Assembly: GCA_037962975.1 (NCBI GenBank)
Contig: CM075676.1
Location: forward strand, 24,299,001-24,363,000
Direction of reading: 5' to 3'
Source of the DNA: Clitoria ternatea
Lineage: Eukaryota > Streptophyta > Magnoliopsida > Fabales > Fabaceae
Length of the DNA stretch: 64,000 bases
Part shown: in pieces, positions 51,449 through 63,377 of the stretch
Numbering within the stretch: position 1 is the first letter of the stretch
How the letters are laid out: each line of letters opens with the position of its first letter
Program-made: the position numbers and the translations under genes
The notes under the pieces: generated by a model
The model's input: the letters and a program-made list of their open reading frames with translations, nothing else
What the model was told of the DNA's origin: nothing
Database searches by the model: none

Positions 51449-52106
51449 TGAACTAGTCGTGGCTGGGGTGCACAGGTCTGCCTGGTGACTAGTCATCAAA
51501 GATGTGTTATGCTCAAATTTTACACCAGTCCAATGGGCATCCAATATTATATCCTGTATTCCAGTGGGGAAATAAAGGTCTTGGAGTGATTCCTCGTACC
51601 AAAAGCACTAGCTTTACGCGTTGTGTGGCGAAATGGTGTGTCAACTACTAGGACACTCTGACGCTCATGTCAATGAATATTCAAGGAGCATATCAAAGAT
51701 CAAATGTAAGTTCAAGTGAGAATGTTCTACCTTTCATTATTGATATGTGAGTATTTATACTTAGGGGGTAACGGAAGAGTCGTTTCGAGTAGGTTGGCTT
51801 ACTATACAAGGTGTCAGCGTGATTTTGATTATTTGCAGAAAGACCGACACGCAATAGTGACCCTACCTACCAAATGCACATTTCCATCCGTCACTTTACA
51901 GGTTGCTTCCTCAACACGCAATTACATAAGTCAACTCTAACTATCCGGTATTGAGAGAATAGCTCACACTGGGGTTACATCATGAGTCTCATACGCGGTG
52001 TTGAGAACTAGTGTTAGGCTTCAATGTTCTGAGCGATAGAGTCTTGTATGATCACTTCTAAATCAAATGACTTTTCTGTCCATAAACCGGTATCGGAACC
52101 ATATCA
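51449..52106 (-). repeat. 5' LTR of the gypsy element
   Basis: 658 bp; plus-strand start TGAACTAG, end CATATCA. Retains the segment missing from the other LTR. Many transitions separate the two LTRs, so the insertion is old. Confidence 0.93.
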
Positions 52107-52111
52107 ATTAT

Positions 52112-53020
52112 CAGACTTCATCTTCTTCATATGTCAAATTATTGTTTAGAATTAATTGGTGTATCATTACACAGATCACATCGTATCAATTAATGTTGAT
52201 TTTGAAATATTCGATCTATATCCTTTTTGACTCCAAAATATCTGATCAATCTGCTTAATTTCAACATGTTGCAATCAATCACCGTCTGTTAACCGGGAAA
52301 GCACCTGCCCTGAAACAATTCTTGTACACAATAATTAATTTCACGCTTTGCTGATTCTAGAACACCTCCAATGGACAATATCTTGGGATAAAAAGAAGTA
52401 TAAGAAATTTCAAAAGGTTTTGTAAATTTAACTTTTTTTACTTTTAATTATTAAATTATTATCATAATTTTAATTAAAATATTATTATTATTATTTTCTG
52501 AAAATTTATATAGGAAATGCTGAAAATAATATTTTCTTGTTTTCATTATTTTTGTACAAACTTTTATTTAGAAAAAGTAATTTTACAACTAAAATTAAGA
52601 TAATAGTTTTATAATAAAAAAATTTGGAGGTAAACGACCTTCAACTAATTAATTAAGGAAAAATAAGTTTTGTAAGGAATAAAACTTAAAATTTATATTC
52701 TGTTTGGTTTGTTTTCATATCCTATTTTCAATTTTAACCATAACATTATTGTATTATTTTTCATTTTAAACATTTGTATAGAAAAAATTAAGAATAAACT
52801 TCGAAAAACAAGAAACAAGGTAGAGATTTTATAGTTAAAGCCAAAAGTAGAAATTTAAAATAGAAATCAAATAGCCCCCGATAAAACCTGACACTTTGCG
52901 AAAGAAAAATTAGTATAATAACTGAAGAAAGAAAATGTTCTAAAACTTTCAAGAAGATAATTCTACAAAAGGTATGCTATATTTTTCAATGCAGCATTTA
53001 TAATCTATAGTAGCATATAT
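52112..53020. other. AT-rich intergenic DNA
   Basis: No gene or repeat domain recognised. Confidence 0.5.
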
Positions 53021-53029
53021 TTTTTTAAT

Positions 53030-53270
53030 GGCTAAATACACATTTTAGTCCTCTATCTTTTAAGTTATTCCCAGATTGGTCCCCTAACTTTTTAAAAAGA
53101 TATCAGTTTGGTCTTTTTTTGATTCAACATGGTCCCCTAATTAACTTTTTTAAAAAGGACCAAATTGACACCTTTTTAAAAAATTAAGGGACCATTTTGA
53201 ATTAAAAAAATAATAGAGGACTAATCTGAAAATAACTTAAGAGATAGGGGACCAACAAACATATTTAGCC
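53030..53270. mobile_element. Mutator-type MITE with 9-bp TSD
   Basis: 241-bp element beginning GGCTAAATACA and ending TATTTAGCC. The two halves are inverse complements over at least 60 bp (TCCTCTATCTTTTAAGTTATT against TCCCCTATCTCTTAAGTTATT and onward), so it can fold on itself. It is flanked by TTTTTTAAT on both sides (53021-53029, 53271-53279); nine bases is the Mutator-superfamily duplication length. Non-autonomous. Confidence 0.92.
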
Positions 53271-53280
53271 TTTTTTAATT

Positions 53281-54615
53281 AACTCGTTACAATATAACTG
53301 TTTAATAATATTAGCTTAATGTTAGATGACTTTTAAGACATAATATTTTAATTGCATTCGTAAAAGGTGAAAATTTTCCTTCTTTAGAAAATATATTAAG
53401 GTGAAAATGATAATTCAAATAGAACTATTAGGTTAAATTATATTTAATGACTTTAAAGATATAATATAATTACATACATAAAAGGTAAAATTTATCGGTT
53501 TTTACAAATATATTAAAGTAAAAATGATAATTAGCTTTTGAGATAACAGTGTCAAACCTCCTTATTTTTTTTTTGTTATTAATAAGTTATATTAGTTTTT
53601 GTTGTAAGAAACATTTCATCACCATAAAAAGTTATATTGGTCTTTAAAACGTTATAAAGTCCAAAATAAACTATAAGCTACTTTTACTAGATTTTGAAAA
53701 CTTATAAATTTGTAAATAAATAAATAAATAAATATAAGCTACCAATTTGAAGGAAACTCAGGATACACAAGAAGGAAGCTTGAATTATATGTGATTTTAA
53801 ACTTAAAATTATCTTAAGAAAATGATATTAATACGCCTTAAGCTGAATGTTTGAGTTTTAAGAAAAACTTAGAAGATTTAAGAAATTTGCTTGAGGAAAC
53901 AAGAACTAGAAGAATGACAAGAGATTTTACCTAAGTTCACCATCCAGCTAATTGAATGTTAAGTGGAGTCGTTGTATGAAAAGTAGGATTTTCACTAAAT
54001 ACAAGTTAGTTTTACAAACTCACTATCAACAAATTCCTATGTATTTTTTTTTATACATAGCCTCTCCGGGATAAACCTTAAATATTCTTTCTTTTACATA
54101 TATAGAACTCTTTAGGCTCTTGATCTCAAGAAGAATGATCTATAAAGATTCTAAACATTTCTCAAACCTAGAGATAACACTTAAATGTCTAAGCTAAACT
54201 AGTGAACTAAGTCTTCTAATATGAGCAAATACATAGATCTTATAGATTTTGTACATAATACAAAGAATTGGTGTATCTTGAAGCTTAAACTTGAAGACTT
54301 ATATAGGCTTTAAATAGGCGAAAAAAATTCTTTGTGAGGTACATGTAGATTTTACATTGTTGTTCATTTGGTTGATGTAGACTTTAGTTGTAGTTGACTT
54401 GATCTATTATTGGTATTTTTATTCTTACAATATATGTTTATCGGCCTTTGTCTCCAACTTTTTTTGTGTGCAATTGATGAGTGCTTTAGAATGCACTATC
54501 TAGAACTCAATTTGCTAAGATTTTTTATGTTGTTTTGCATGACATTCTCCTCGAATCCCATAGAATACTGCTTTGTTTCCATTTATGTTACATGGGTATT
54601 CATATTTTGCAAGTT
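53281..54615. other. AT-rich, repeat-like DNA
   Basis: No gene recognised. The stretch 53940-54330 (CTCCGGGATAAACCTTAAATATTC, then ACTCTTTAGGCTC) weakly resembles 58635-58690 and may be part of the same repeat family. Confidence 0.4.
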
Positions 54616-55757
54616 TGTTGATGTTTAAGATATTTGAGAAGTAAATAGGATACTTTGGAAGCTTCAAGCGCATTGGAAAAACCATGGAAGAAAGATTGAA
54701 GCTCAGAACATTGCCTATAGAAGATCAAAGCATGAAATAAAGGCCTCAGGCTGCCATGGTAGTGGTGGTTAGTTACCACTTCCTGGTAGTGGAGCTTGCT
54801 GCCAGGGAAGAGAAAAAACAGAGCATAACTAGAGAGAACCACGGTCTGGCTATGGAACTCACCATATTTGTGGTTTAGGGCTGCACAACAATCTAAAAGT
54901 TGTAGCCTTTCTCCTAATTAAGCGATCTTTTGGCACTTTGTAAGGTTTTTGAGCATACATAGATAGAGAGACAACTCTAGAGGGAGAAATTCAAGGAGAG
55001 CATGAGGGATTCGTAGGGAATTACAAAAGTTCTTCATCATTGATCTAAGCAATCTCCTTTATATAAGTTCTTAATGATTTCTTCTTCTCTTAGCATGTAT
55101 CTTAGGTTTTCTTCTTCTATGGGAAACTAAACTCTTGTTCTTGAGATTTACGGTGTGTAATTGAATATCGGACCTTTAAATTAATGAATTTATGTTTTCC
55201 ATTCAATATATCATGTTCTTAATGTACTTATGATCAGGAGATAGACTCAGGTGATCATAGGTGATTGGGGAAAAATTAAGAAGCCATCCCATTGCTTAAA
55301 AACATAAATTGAACCTAAGATTAGAGTTATAAAATTAATTAGAACCTTTTGAGGGATAATTGGATTCTTAAAGAATGATAAATGGTTTAATATAAGAATT
55401 GAACGTTGTTCTTCTCTGGTTAGGTACATTAGGTAAGTTATGAGAGAAAAATATTATTTAACTTAGAAGAATCTACCTTGGAAAGCTTAATTTGATTATT
55501 GTTAATAAGAGGATCTTGTTCAATCATTACTATTTATATGCATCTTCCTTAATCCCAAGATATCTCTCAATTTGATATCTTAAAACCATTTTTCTTTGCT
55601 TTTCTTCAAGTCTTTGCTTAGTAAAGTTAATTCTCAACTTTAAATTCATCAGCCTAGATTACTAAATCACAATTTACTGGTACTTGGAACACGGTCTCTA
55701 TAGATTTGATCTTATTATTACATGATAAAACATATATACTTGCGGGGGTTATCAACA
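54616..55757 (+). mobile_element. Athila/Cyclops-like LTR
   Basis: It begins TGTTGATG and ends GGGGGTTATCAACA, giving perfect TGTTGAT/ATCAACA inverted termini. Near the 3' part it has a TATATAAG (55071) and the CTTAGGTTTTCTTCTTC and GGAAACTAAACTC leader style known to me from legume Athila/Cyclops LTRs. The usual TGGCGCC primer site does not follow, and no TSD was found (AAGTT against AGATA). It is therefore a truncated or rearranged LTR. Confidence 0.6.
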
Positions 55758-56039
55758 AGATAGTTAGGAGATTCATTTAGTCCTATATGAGTTTTGATGT
55801 TATATGAGGAGTTTCAGATCGTGATTTCTTTATTCTTTGTCATAACGAATACCGAAATATGTATTTGGCTTACGACTTGTTTTTACTACCTTTGAAGACT
55901 TAGTTATCTAACCCTTGTCTTCAAATGATCTGGTCTTTCAGACATAAGACGATATTGCCATAACTTAATTCGTATAATCATATATCATATGAAGCATTAA
56001 TCATCTAAATAATTTAATGTTTTATCATAACCAAAAGTC

Positions 56040-56460
56040 CTTATTAGTTGTGATAACCTCGATTATGTCACAAGAACTCCTTTAATCCATCAAAAGTCTT
56101 CTTATGTCTTTGTTAGTTATGACGACCTCGATTACCACTATGTCATCACTATCTAGAATGATGGGAGTGTAATCATCGTCAGAGAAAGTGATGGGAAAAG
56201 TTTGGACCTTATTCTAAAAGGGTCTATTATCAGGCTTCACCTGTAGAGACATGACCATTCTATAATGGTTTTTTCTGGGGGTATTTAATACATTGCCTCT
56301 TGTGAACCCCTGGTATATCATGTCTATGACTCCCTTTTTTTTTCTTGGGATGTAGGTCTAAAAACTACTCCTCCCTAATGGCTTCCATAACTTTTGCCTT
56401 AGCTTTTTCAGCTGTTGTGTCCTTATTAGTACTACATCCCTCGTCATCTTTTAAGGACCT
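56040..56460 (-). pseudogene. Ty3/gypsy gag C-terminus / protease remnant
   Basis: The minus strand reads HPKKKKGVIDMIYQGF, ITFSDDDYTPIIL, DDIVVIEVVITNKD and RLLMD(stop)RSSCD. This is the order leading into the Tat-lineage protease; the normal form is LVDQGSS, here with a stop in place of Gln and Arg for Gly. An IEVVITNKD motif occurs twice, before and after the active-site remnant, indicating a local duplication. Confidence 0.7.
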
Positions 56461-56462
56461 AT

Positions 56463-57286
56463 TGTTGGAAGTATGCACTAAGAGTCTGTCTATTTAGGAT
56501 GTATGACCTAATTTGAATAAGGCATTTTGTTAAATAGTTTAATAGCCTTTATTACTCCTTATAATAATAGGTCAACATGAGAACTATTCCTAAAATGTCC
56601 CTAATCAAGTATTAATATGGGGACATAAAAATATATTAAGACTAGTGTATGAGTGTACTGATGATCTAATATTATAGATCATGGATATGGATGATATCAA
56701 GTCTTCACACTAGTAAACATTAAGAGCAATGATTTATTAGACAGATCCACCCTAAAAACATTACATGGATCATTCATGAGGATTATAAATGATTTCAATG
56801 TGATAGTCCTTTAACCTGAAGTTACTACAACTCTTGCATGAAGAGTTTGTTGTTTAAATACAATCAATGTCATTTGTAATAAGGTGATTATAAAGGTTGT
56901 AATTGGGTAGTGAACAAATTATTCAAAGGGATATGAGTGATGTAGATGAGATTTATCTCTCTTATGTAACATGAGTGATATCTATGGGCCACTTGATGGA
57001 GATAGACTAAGGAAATGCATGGTCATGCTAGGTAGAATAACTATTGAATATTTATAGTAAAATCTACTTTAATATTAAGTAAAATGAATTGGGCTATACA
57101 TGGATGATGAGAACCGTGTCTTGGACCCAGTTAGATATTGTGACAAAAGGAACAAATATATAAGGTTTATCACGTATATGTTATATCAATTTGAGATTTA
57201 TATTTGGATAATAATGTATAAGATACCGCTCATTATATTATATTGAATATAAAAAGAGTTAATATAAACCAAATATATTTCCAATA
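56463..57286. mobile_element. LTR-like or TIR-like insertion in the gypsy remnant
   Basis: The block runs from TGTTGGAAG to TTTCCAATA. With two more flanking bases the ends read CCTATTG...CAATAGG, an imperfect inverted terminus. No coding sequence and no clear TSD. It could be a copia-type solo LTR; class uncertain. Confidence 0.4.
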
Positions 57287-57419
57287 GGGTCACACGAATA
57301 GAGTAAGCACACCATAAGATAATTTTTAAAACCTAGGTATATAAACATGTTTTCTGTTTTCCTATGTATTTTTGGAAAAAATTCTATTTTTCCTGGAAAA
57401 CATGCTAATTAAATACACC

Positions 57420-57713
57420 CTTAATATCAAAGCACAAGCGGCCAATTGTTGAACATAGTATTTATAGAGTTGGGTGAGGATTTTATCCTACGTGACCTGT
57501 GTTAGTAGCTAACATAGGCATAGACATTTTTAACACCTATGTAGGTATGGACTGGTATGCCTTCTTACGAATCCCTCAACCTTTGCTTGATACCAGTATA
57601 TAAAGTGACACTAGTAATTATGTCTTATCTTGGGGATTGTCATTAAGGGCCTTACATTCACAAGGTTATGGTAGTTTAGGTATCGATTTTGGTCCTCCGA
57701 TACCGTTATCAGA
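57420..57713 (-). mobile_element. LTR fragment related to the 44200-52106 family
   Basis: It contains a TATTTATAGAGTTGGGTGAGG segment and ends GATACCGTTATCAGACTCA. These resemble the TATTTATACTTAGGGGG segment and the end of the 5' LTR at 51449-52106, in the same orientation. With the protease remnant at 56040-56460 it probably belongs to one more decayed minus-strand gypsy element. Confidence 0.45.
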
Positions 57714-57790
57714 CTCATATCAATAAGCCAAAGTAACTAATTTCATATATATATTAAGAATGTTGAATGGAAGTTTCTATTTGAATTAAT

Positions 57791-58000
57791 GCTATCATAT
57801 ATTTGATGTAGTTTCATAAAATACCCTTAATATTATTTATTACACAAAGAAGTAGTTGTCTTGGGAATATATACAAGAAGGATATATTTGGTATACAAAT
57901 ATTTAATAAGATTAAAAAAATATAATTTTAGTTATATTTTGAAAAAAAAAGATTCAAGTGAAATTTGTTTATACTTAAAAGCAGAAATAATAATAACATT
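57791..58000 (+). repeat. Direct repeat, left copy
   Basis: About 200 bp, starting TGCTATCATATATTTGATGTAG (offset one base), that recurs at 59751. The shared core includes ACCCTTAATATTATTTATTAC and TAGTTGTCTTGGGAATATAT. Function unknown. Confidence 0.75.
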
Positions 58001-59750
58001 AAATTACCTCTTTAATGAGATGATGTTAAATTATTTTAAAAAAATACATATGATCATTAAAGGATTAAAAGAAGGAACACTAGCCAGTACTTTAAAAGGC
58101 ATTGGATAACTAAGGAACCATAAATAGAAAATTTTTATTTATAATTATCATTGTTGTTTGTCCATTTTTAAGTAATTCTAACCAATGTTTTAAAAACTGA
58201 AACAGTGATTAAACTGGTGATGGTGAAGGCATTAGTTCATGGTTCATTATTTCAATCATGATTGAACTGATGATAATAAAATATACTACCTCTGATTCCA
58301 AATAAAAGCAAAAATAACTACTTTCACACATACTAAGAATAATGGTTAGAAGTAATTATTTGCATCTGATAGTTTAGAGTCAGATTTAGAAATGACGTTG
58401 GATAAGTTTTAGACTTGTTTGTGAAATAATGAACCTTAAATTGCCTAGGTAATCAATTGATGAAACAAATTTGAGAGAAGCAATAAAAGGAGAAGAGAGA
58501 ACACCAAGAATTTATATTAGTTCACTTCCAACACAGAAGCTACGTCTACCCTTCTAAACTTGAAGGATTTCCACTATTGTAAAAATTTCCTTTACAATAA
58601 CAACATCAAATCAGTGCTACAAGTATTTTTGACTCTAGCCACCCCTGGCTTAAACCTAAGTATTCTTTTAAAAGGCTCTTTAGGCCATAACTGTTTCCCA
58701 ACGAAACTAAGGCTGGTAACTCACCAGACTTTTCACACTAACTGAATTGTAAGAGTGAAGAACAAGAGTGACTAACAGAACTTAGTGTGTGAAGGATTAT
58801 ATGGATATGAACAATTACACTGAGTTAAGAAAAGACAAAAGGACCAAGGTCTGTTAGGAGCAGAGCAACAAAGAAGGCCCTTATCTTTGAGAAGTAGGAA
58901 GAGATTAAGAGAATTTTTTATAACAGAGAATGAGAATTCTTGATAGGCTTCTTCCCTCAAAAGGAGAATCTCTTTAATCATATATATGTCACTTGAGATG
59001 ACCATTGTTGATCTTGGAAGGAGATATAAACGTTGGAAATACTTTGAAGGTATTTTTCTTTGAGTGCAAATACCAGATCTTTGATGGACTAAAGAGATGT
59101 CCAAAAGTCTAGTAGTAAGGAACTTTAACACTTGCATGAATACAATGTTCCTTGATTCGTCAGAGAATAAAGTTAATCTTTGGCTTTCTTTCTTCAAGAA
59201 ATTACGCATAAACTAAAACTGAAATTCTTCTGATTTGTTCTAACACATGAACTCAGCTTTTTAGAGTGTGCAAACTAGTTACGTTGAGTTTCTCAAAAAC
59301 TGCATTGGCTGGTCAACTAGTTTGTCTCTTATCCCTTTTGATGATAAGCACATTGCTCTTGATAAGGGCTTGACTTTCAATGCATCATCAAAAGGTTTTT
59401 TGAACGTTGTGATTTGTACTTCTGGAGTAACATTTATGTTGCAAATTCTGGATGCTAAAAAGTTTGAGGTCTGAGTGATCGTGAATCAGACTTTTTGGTT
59501 AAAGTATAAACTTTGACTTTTGATGGATTAGACTTTTGATCTTATTGTCTTGTAACCTGTACACCTAATTATATAGTTCTTGAAACACTTAGTTAGACAG
59601 GTTAGATCACACATAAGTATACTTCATTGAATTTAAAGTTCATTGAAGTGTGTTATTAACAAATCCTGAGGTTTGGTTATAATGACATATACTGAGGTCT
59701 GGTCCAAATGTTAACAATTTCTTTTTCAACCACACTTGTCCTCAACAACT
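58001..59750. other. DNA between the two direct repeats
   Basis: No gene recognised. A Stowaway-like left terminus (ACTACCTCTGATTCCAAATAAAAG-type) is at about 58287. The 58440-59560 part has long weak open stretches on both strands without motifs and looks like decayed transposon filler. Confidence 0.4.
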
Positions 59751-59950
59751 GTTATCAAATATTTGATATAATATCCTAAAATACCTTTAATATTATTTAT
59801 TACATAAAATATTAGTTGTCTTGGGAATATATATAGGGAGAATATATTTGATAGATAAACATTTAATGGCATTAGAAAAATATAATTTTGGTTATATGGG
59901 ACCAAAATATTCCATTAAAATTTGCTTGTAGAAACAAAGATAATATGTTC
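59751..59950 (+). repeat. Direct repeat, right copy
   Basis: Matches the copy at 57791 with roughly 75-80 percent identity by eye through AAAATACCTTTAATATTATT and TTAGTTGTCTTGGGAATATA. Confidence 0.75.
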
Positions 59951-60460
59951 TTAATGATATATTAATAATAAATTATATAAAAATTAAATTAATTTTAGGG
60001 TCATGTTATATGTTTTATAAATTAAGAATTTATAATAATAGAAAATAAAAAATAAAATATTATACATGAGTCTTTTATTTTCTTAAAAATATTTTAAAAT
60101 ATTTTTTGTAAAAAAATAAGTAAAAAAGAGAAAAAACAATTTTTAAAATCTACTTAGTCCATCTCGGATTTTAGTATTGATTTTGAACGGCTTTGAAATC
60201 CCTAGATTTTTAACTTGTTTGGATCAGCACCCCTGTGACGTCCTAGGTCAATTTACAATTATTTTTATTCGTTTAATTAAAACTTATAATGAATTTTTTG
60301 AAAATAATTTAATTAAATTGTTCCATATTTATAAAAATAGTCATTTTCAATAAAAGGGTCAAAACATAAAATATATCATGACTTAAAACCCCAAAGGCAT
60401 AAGAAACCAAAATAACTCAAACCCAGAAACGGGGGCCTAACGTTGCGCGCAAAGCCCATG

Positions 60461-60510
60461 CTACGCGTGAGGCTTCAAACGCAGCCCTGACGCTACGCGT
60501 CAAGCTGGCA
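60461..60510. repeat. CTACGCGT palindromic motifs, cluster 1
   Basis: Two copies of GCTACGCGT within a GC-rich island (60430-60530) in otherwise AT-rich DNA; one is embedded in GACGCTACGCGTCAAGC. Confidence 0.8.
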
Positions 60511-62796
60511 CCCAACGTCAGCACACCAGAACAACACCTGTTGTTGTTATATATTTCAGGCCAATCGGCCAACTTCTAACCTACCCAATTAGCCCGTTTC
60601 ACATCCGATTGCCACGGGCCACATGTTTTCCCCAATCTGGAACTGTTGGCGCTATCATATGCGCGGGTTATGCACAAAATGCAATTTAACCCAATTATGT
60701 GCAAAACCCTTGCACCGAACCACCCAAATAGACTCCAAATGGTCCAAGGCCTATATGCATAGTTTTTAAATGACCTAGGGAACCTGTTAGTCCCTTCCGG
60801 GGGTCCCAAAACCCAATGGACTATAAAATCACCTATTTAGTTCCTTATTTTCACATACAACATCTAATTCCATTCATACAACGGATCATCTAATCCATCA
60901 ATTCATCAACTAACTTCCTAATCACATCACACATGATTTACATGCACATTACAACCTGCCCATAACAATTATCAAACATAAAACATTGGCTCCATGCCAC
61001 TAATACCTTAATTCACAAACATCCGATAAATTAACATCATGCATTACATACATCTCAATAACTCAATCATCACATAATACAAACATCATCATAAACATAT
61101 AAATAAGCCAAGGAGTGTAAAACACAACTAACTCTCATATAGATAACATGACACCCTAGTATCCGGATACTAAAATGATCGACCTTCAGCTGGGGGTCCT
61201 ACTTGACACCCCGACTTGATTCACCGAGCTCGACTTGGCTCCCCCTCAGCCATTGGGTCCGACTTGACCACTAGGAAGCTCAACTGGGCACAAAAACCAC
61301 GGGAGTCAGAAAACGAGGGTAACATATACCGTCAGTCGTCCTCCACCAATAACTCACATAATCAATCATTTCTCATACATCCTGTGGCTCATCAACAATA
61401 GATTATAATCATCATTGGGGCGGCCGACTTGCCAAGCCCACCAACATAGTGCCACAATCTCTTAAATTGTCATTTTTCACCAATTATACATGTCAAAAGG
61501 TATCTCAATCTTTATTTATATTCACTTTCAATAATTATTCACAACAAGGTCGGCATACATCTCGAACAACACAATTAATATTCATTTCGACTCATAACTC
61601 ATCCAGTACCACACATGCTTAGATTTTACATGTTCATTTATTAACATCCTATCAAATAATCAATCAATTCAACATACTCCACAACATATTTTCATATAAT
61701 CATATATCCGCGTATCGCGTCATCCATATATATTATATCATGATACCATTGTGCTTATTAATTCATAAAAGTTCTAATCATACAAATCAGCTCTCACACA
61801 CACATTCATATATCATTGCATCCATCATCATTTTTGATTTTAACATTAGCTTGCGATCTTTATTCATAACTCACAATCACACCAACTTATTATAAACTCT
61901 TTCTACATTAATTTCTTGCCAAAGCCCTCCTTAAAATTTATAACGTTACATTCTTTCACATAATCTTTTATTGTACTAATATCATTCGTATACATATTAT
62001 CAATTATAATAAACCTTATTTCTCATTATGGATTTCATACCCCCTACCTCTGATTTATATATTTCCATGAATGTACATCGGTCACTTACCTCACATTTCA
62101 TTTTGTAATTTACCATAGACGTGTTCCGCCCTACATCATATTATTCCATAAATTCTACTTATTCTATACAAGCTATTTAATAATTTTCCTAATCAATACC
62201 TACCAACATATTCCGTCACTTATTTACCCATTCACTTATTTCTTATCTATCATCTTCAAGATCTCTAATTTACCATCACTTTTTTATTTTTCAAATCTCT
62301 CCTTATCACAATACTATTACACCATTTAATTAGTTATCAATTTATTAGTTATCTCACCTTCTTTACTTTAATAACTTCTTACACTTGAATTCTACATATT
62401 AAATTATCTGAATTAATTTAGAATAATTAAAAGCGGCTACAATGTACCCCCTTTCCTATACGCCAACTGTGTAATTACTTTTCTCTATTAACCTTAACCC
62501 AACATACTCCCTTACCTCGATTCCAAGCTCCTTCTAGTTGTTCTTGATGTCGGTCGCGTCTTACGCTTACTTGGTTTGTTTCCTGACTTCTATATCCAAT
62601 GCTTGCTTTGCCAGTCGATCTTCTGGCAGTTGTTTCGGCACCTCACTTCCCCGAAGCCAAATATGCAATTATGTTGAAGAATCCACCAACAATTGCCTTA
62701 GATTCCTTAGAGTTTGGGAAGCAAGAGGAAGAAGAAGGGAAGGCAAATGGTGTATGCAGTTCTGTTTTGCATGACTCCCCTTTAAAACTGATTGCG

Positions 62797-62887
62797 ACGC
62801 TAACGCTACGCGTCATAATGGCGCTACGCGTAAGGTCACTAATTCCCACCTGACGCTACGCGCCACAACCACGCTACGCGTCAAGCT
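62797..62887. repeat. CTACGCG palindromic motifs, cluster 2
   Basis: Four copies of CGCTACGCG(T/C) in 90 bp, the last in the same context as cluster 1 (ACGCTACGCGTCAAGCT). Confidence 0.85.
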
Positions 62888-63000
62888 CTAATCCTTCATT
62901 TTCTTTAATATTCATTTTAAATCATGCATTCATCTCAAAATCCTTGTTTCTATATTTCCAAGTGCTATTTTAACAACGGTTTTTAACAACGGTTTTTCTA

Positions 63001-63377
63001 ACGGCAACCTTACACAAATTAAAAACTGTTCTAACACAGCTAAAATTTTTAATTCAACTCAAAATCATGAGTCGAGGCTTAAAGGACCGAATTCAAATAA
63101 ACTTTTTAGTTTACATATTAAATTTAAATTAAAACACCACAGGAATTCAAAATCTTTAATTAAGTAGTACAGACGAATAGAGAAGCAGAGAGGATCCGTT
63201 CTACCGTTTACTTCTATCCTCGGTAATACGATATTTTCCATGGTTGTTAAATAGCGAAACAACTATACAATGTTCAAAAATTAATTCTGTTTTTTTTTTT
63301 TCAATTATACTCAAATATATATATATATATATACAATTTCACCGGGGAGGACAGTTTATTTTCTTCCGAAACTACCC
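63001..63377. other. Intergenic DNA downstream of the PADRE gene
   Basis: AT-rich with a short TA run at 63318-63332; probably includes the 3' UTR of the PADRE gene on its right side. Nothing else recognised. Confidence 0.5.

Larger units (their letters stand above)
44200..52106 (-). mobile_element. Ty3/gypsy (Tat-like) LTR retrotransposon, degenerate, with TSD
   Basis: Two LTRs in direct orientation (44200-44832 and 51449-52106) bound the element, and ATTAT is present on both outer sides (44195-44199, 52107-52111). Orientation is minus: a primer site reading TGGCACACCTGGTGGGA adjoins the 5' LTR at 51448, and a purine tract AGGGGGCAAA adjoins the 3' LTR at 44833. Minus-strand order is gag N-terminus, protease, reverse transcriptase, start of RNase H. 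The remaining RNase H and integrase are missing; 46700-49525 is unrelated AT-rich sequence. A plus-strand (antisense) frame lies next to the 3' LTR. RT style (CTDYVDLNKCCPKDPYPLP) and the antisense frame point to the Tat lineage. Confidence 0.93.
60234..63000 (-). mobile_element. Large LTR, TGTAACATCC family, minus orientation (copy E)
   Basis: The left edge TGTGACGTCCTAGGTCA is the inverse of the CCTAGGATGTTACA end of the LTR at 21454-23788. The segment 61150-61345 is a strong inverse match to 22795-22985 (CCACGGGAGTC, GTCCTACTTGACACC, TAGTATCCGGATACTA). The right limit is not defined; no GGATGTTACA-like end was found before the PADRE gene. Two GC-rich clusters of CTACGCGT motifs lie near its ends. 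Confidence 0.6.

Noticed and set aside
58772..59209. Minus-strand frame of 145 codons
   Set aside because: Longest open frame outside genes, but low complexity, no domain and located in decayed repeat DNA between direct repeats. Kept as unassigned rather than called a gene.
62538..62853. Overlapping plus-strand frames with Glu-rich stretch
   Set aside because: Inside a large minus-oriented LTR and running through the CTACGCG motif cluster; no domain seen.
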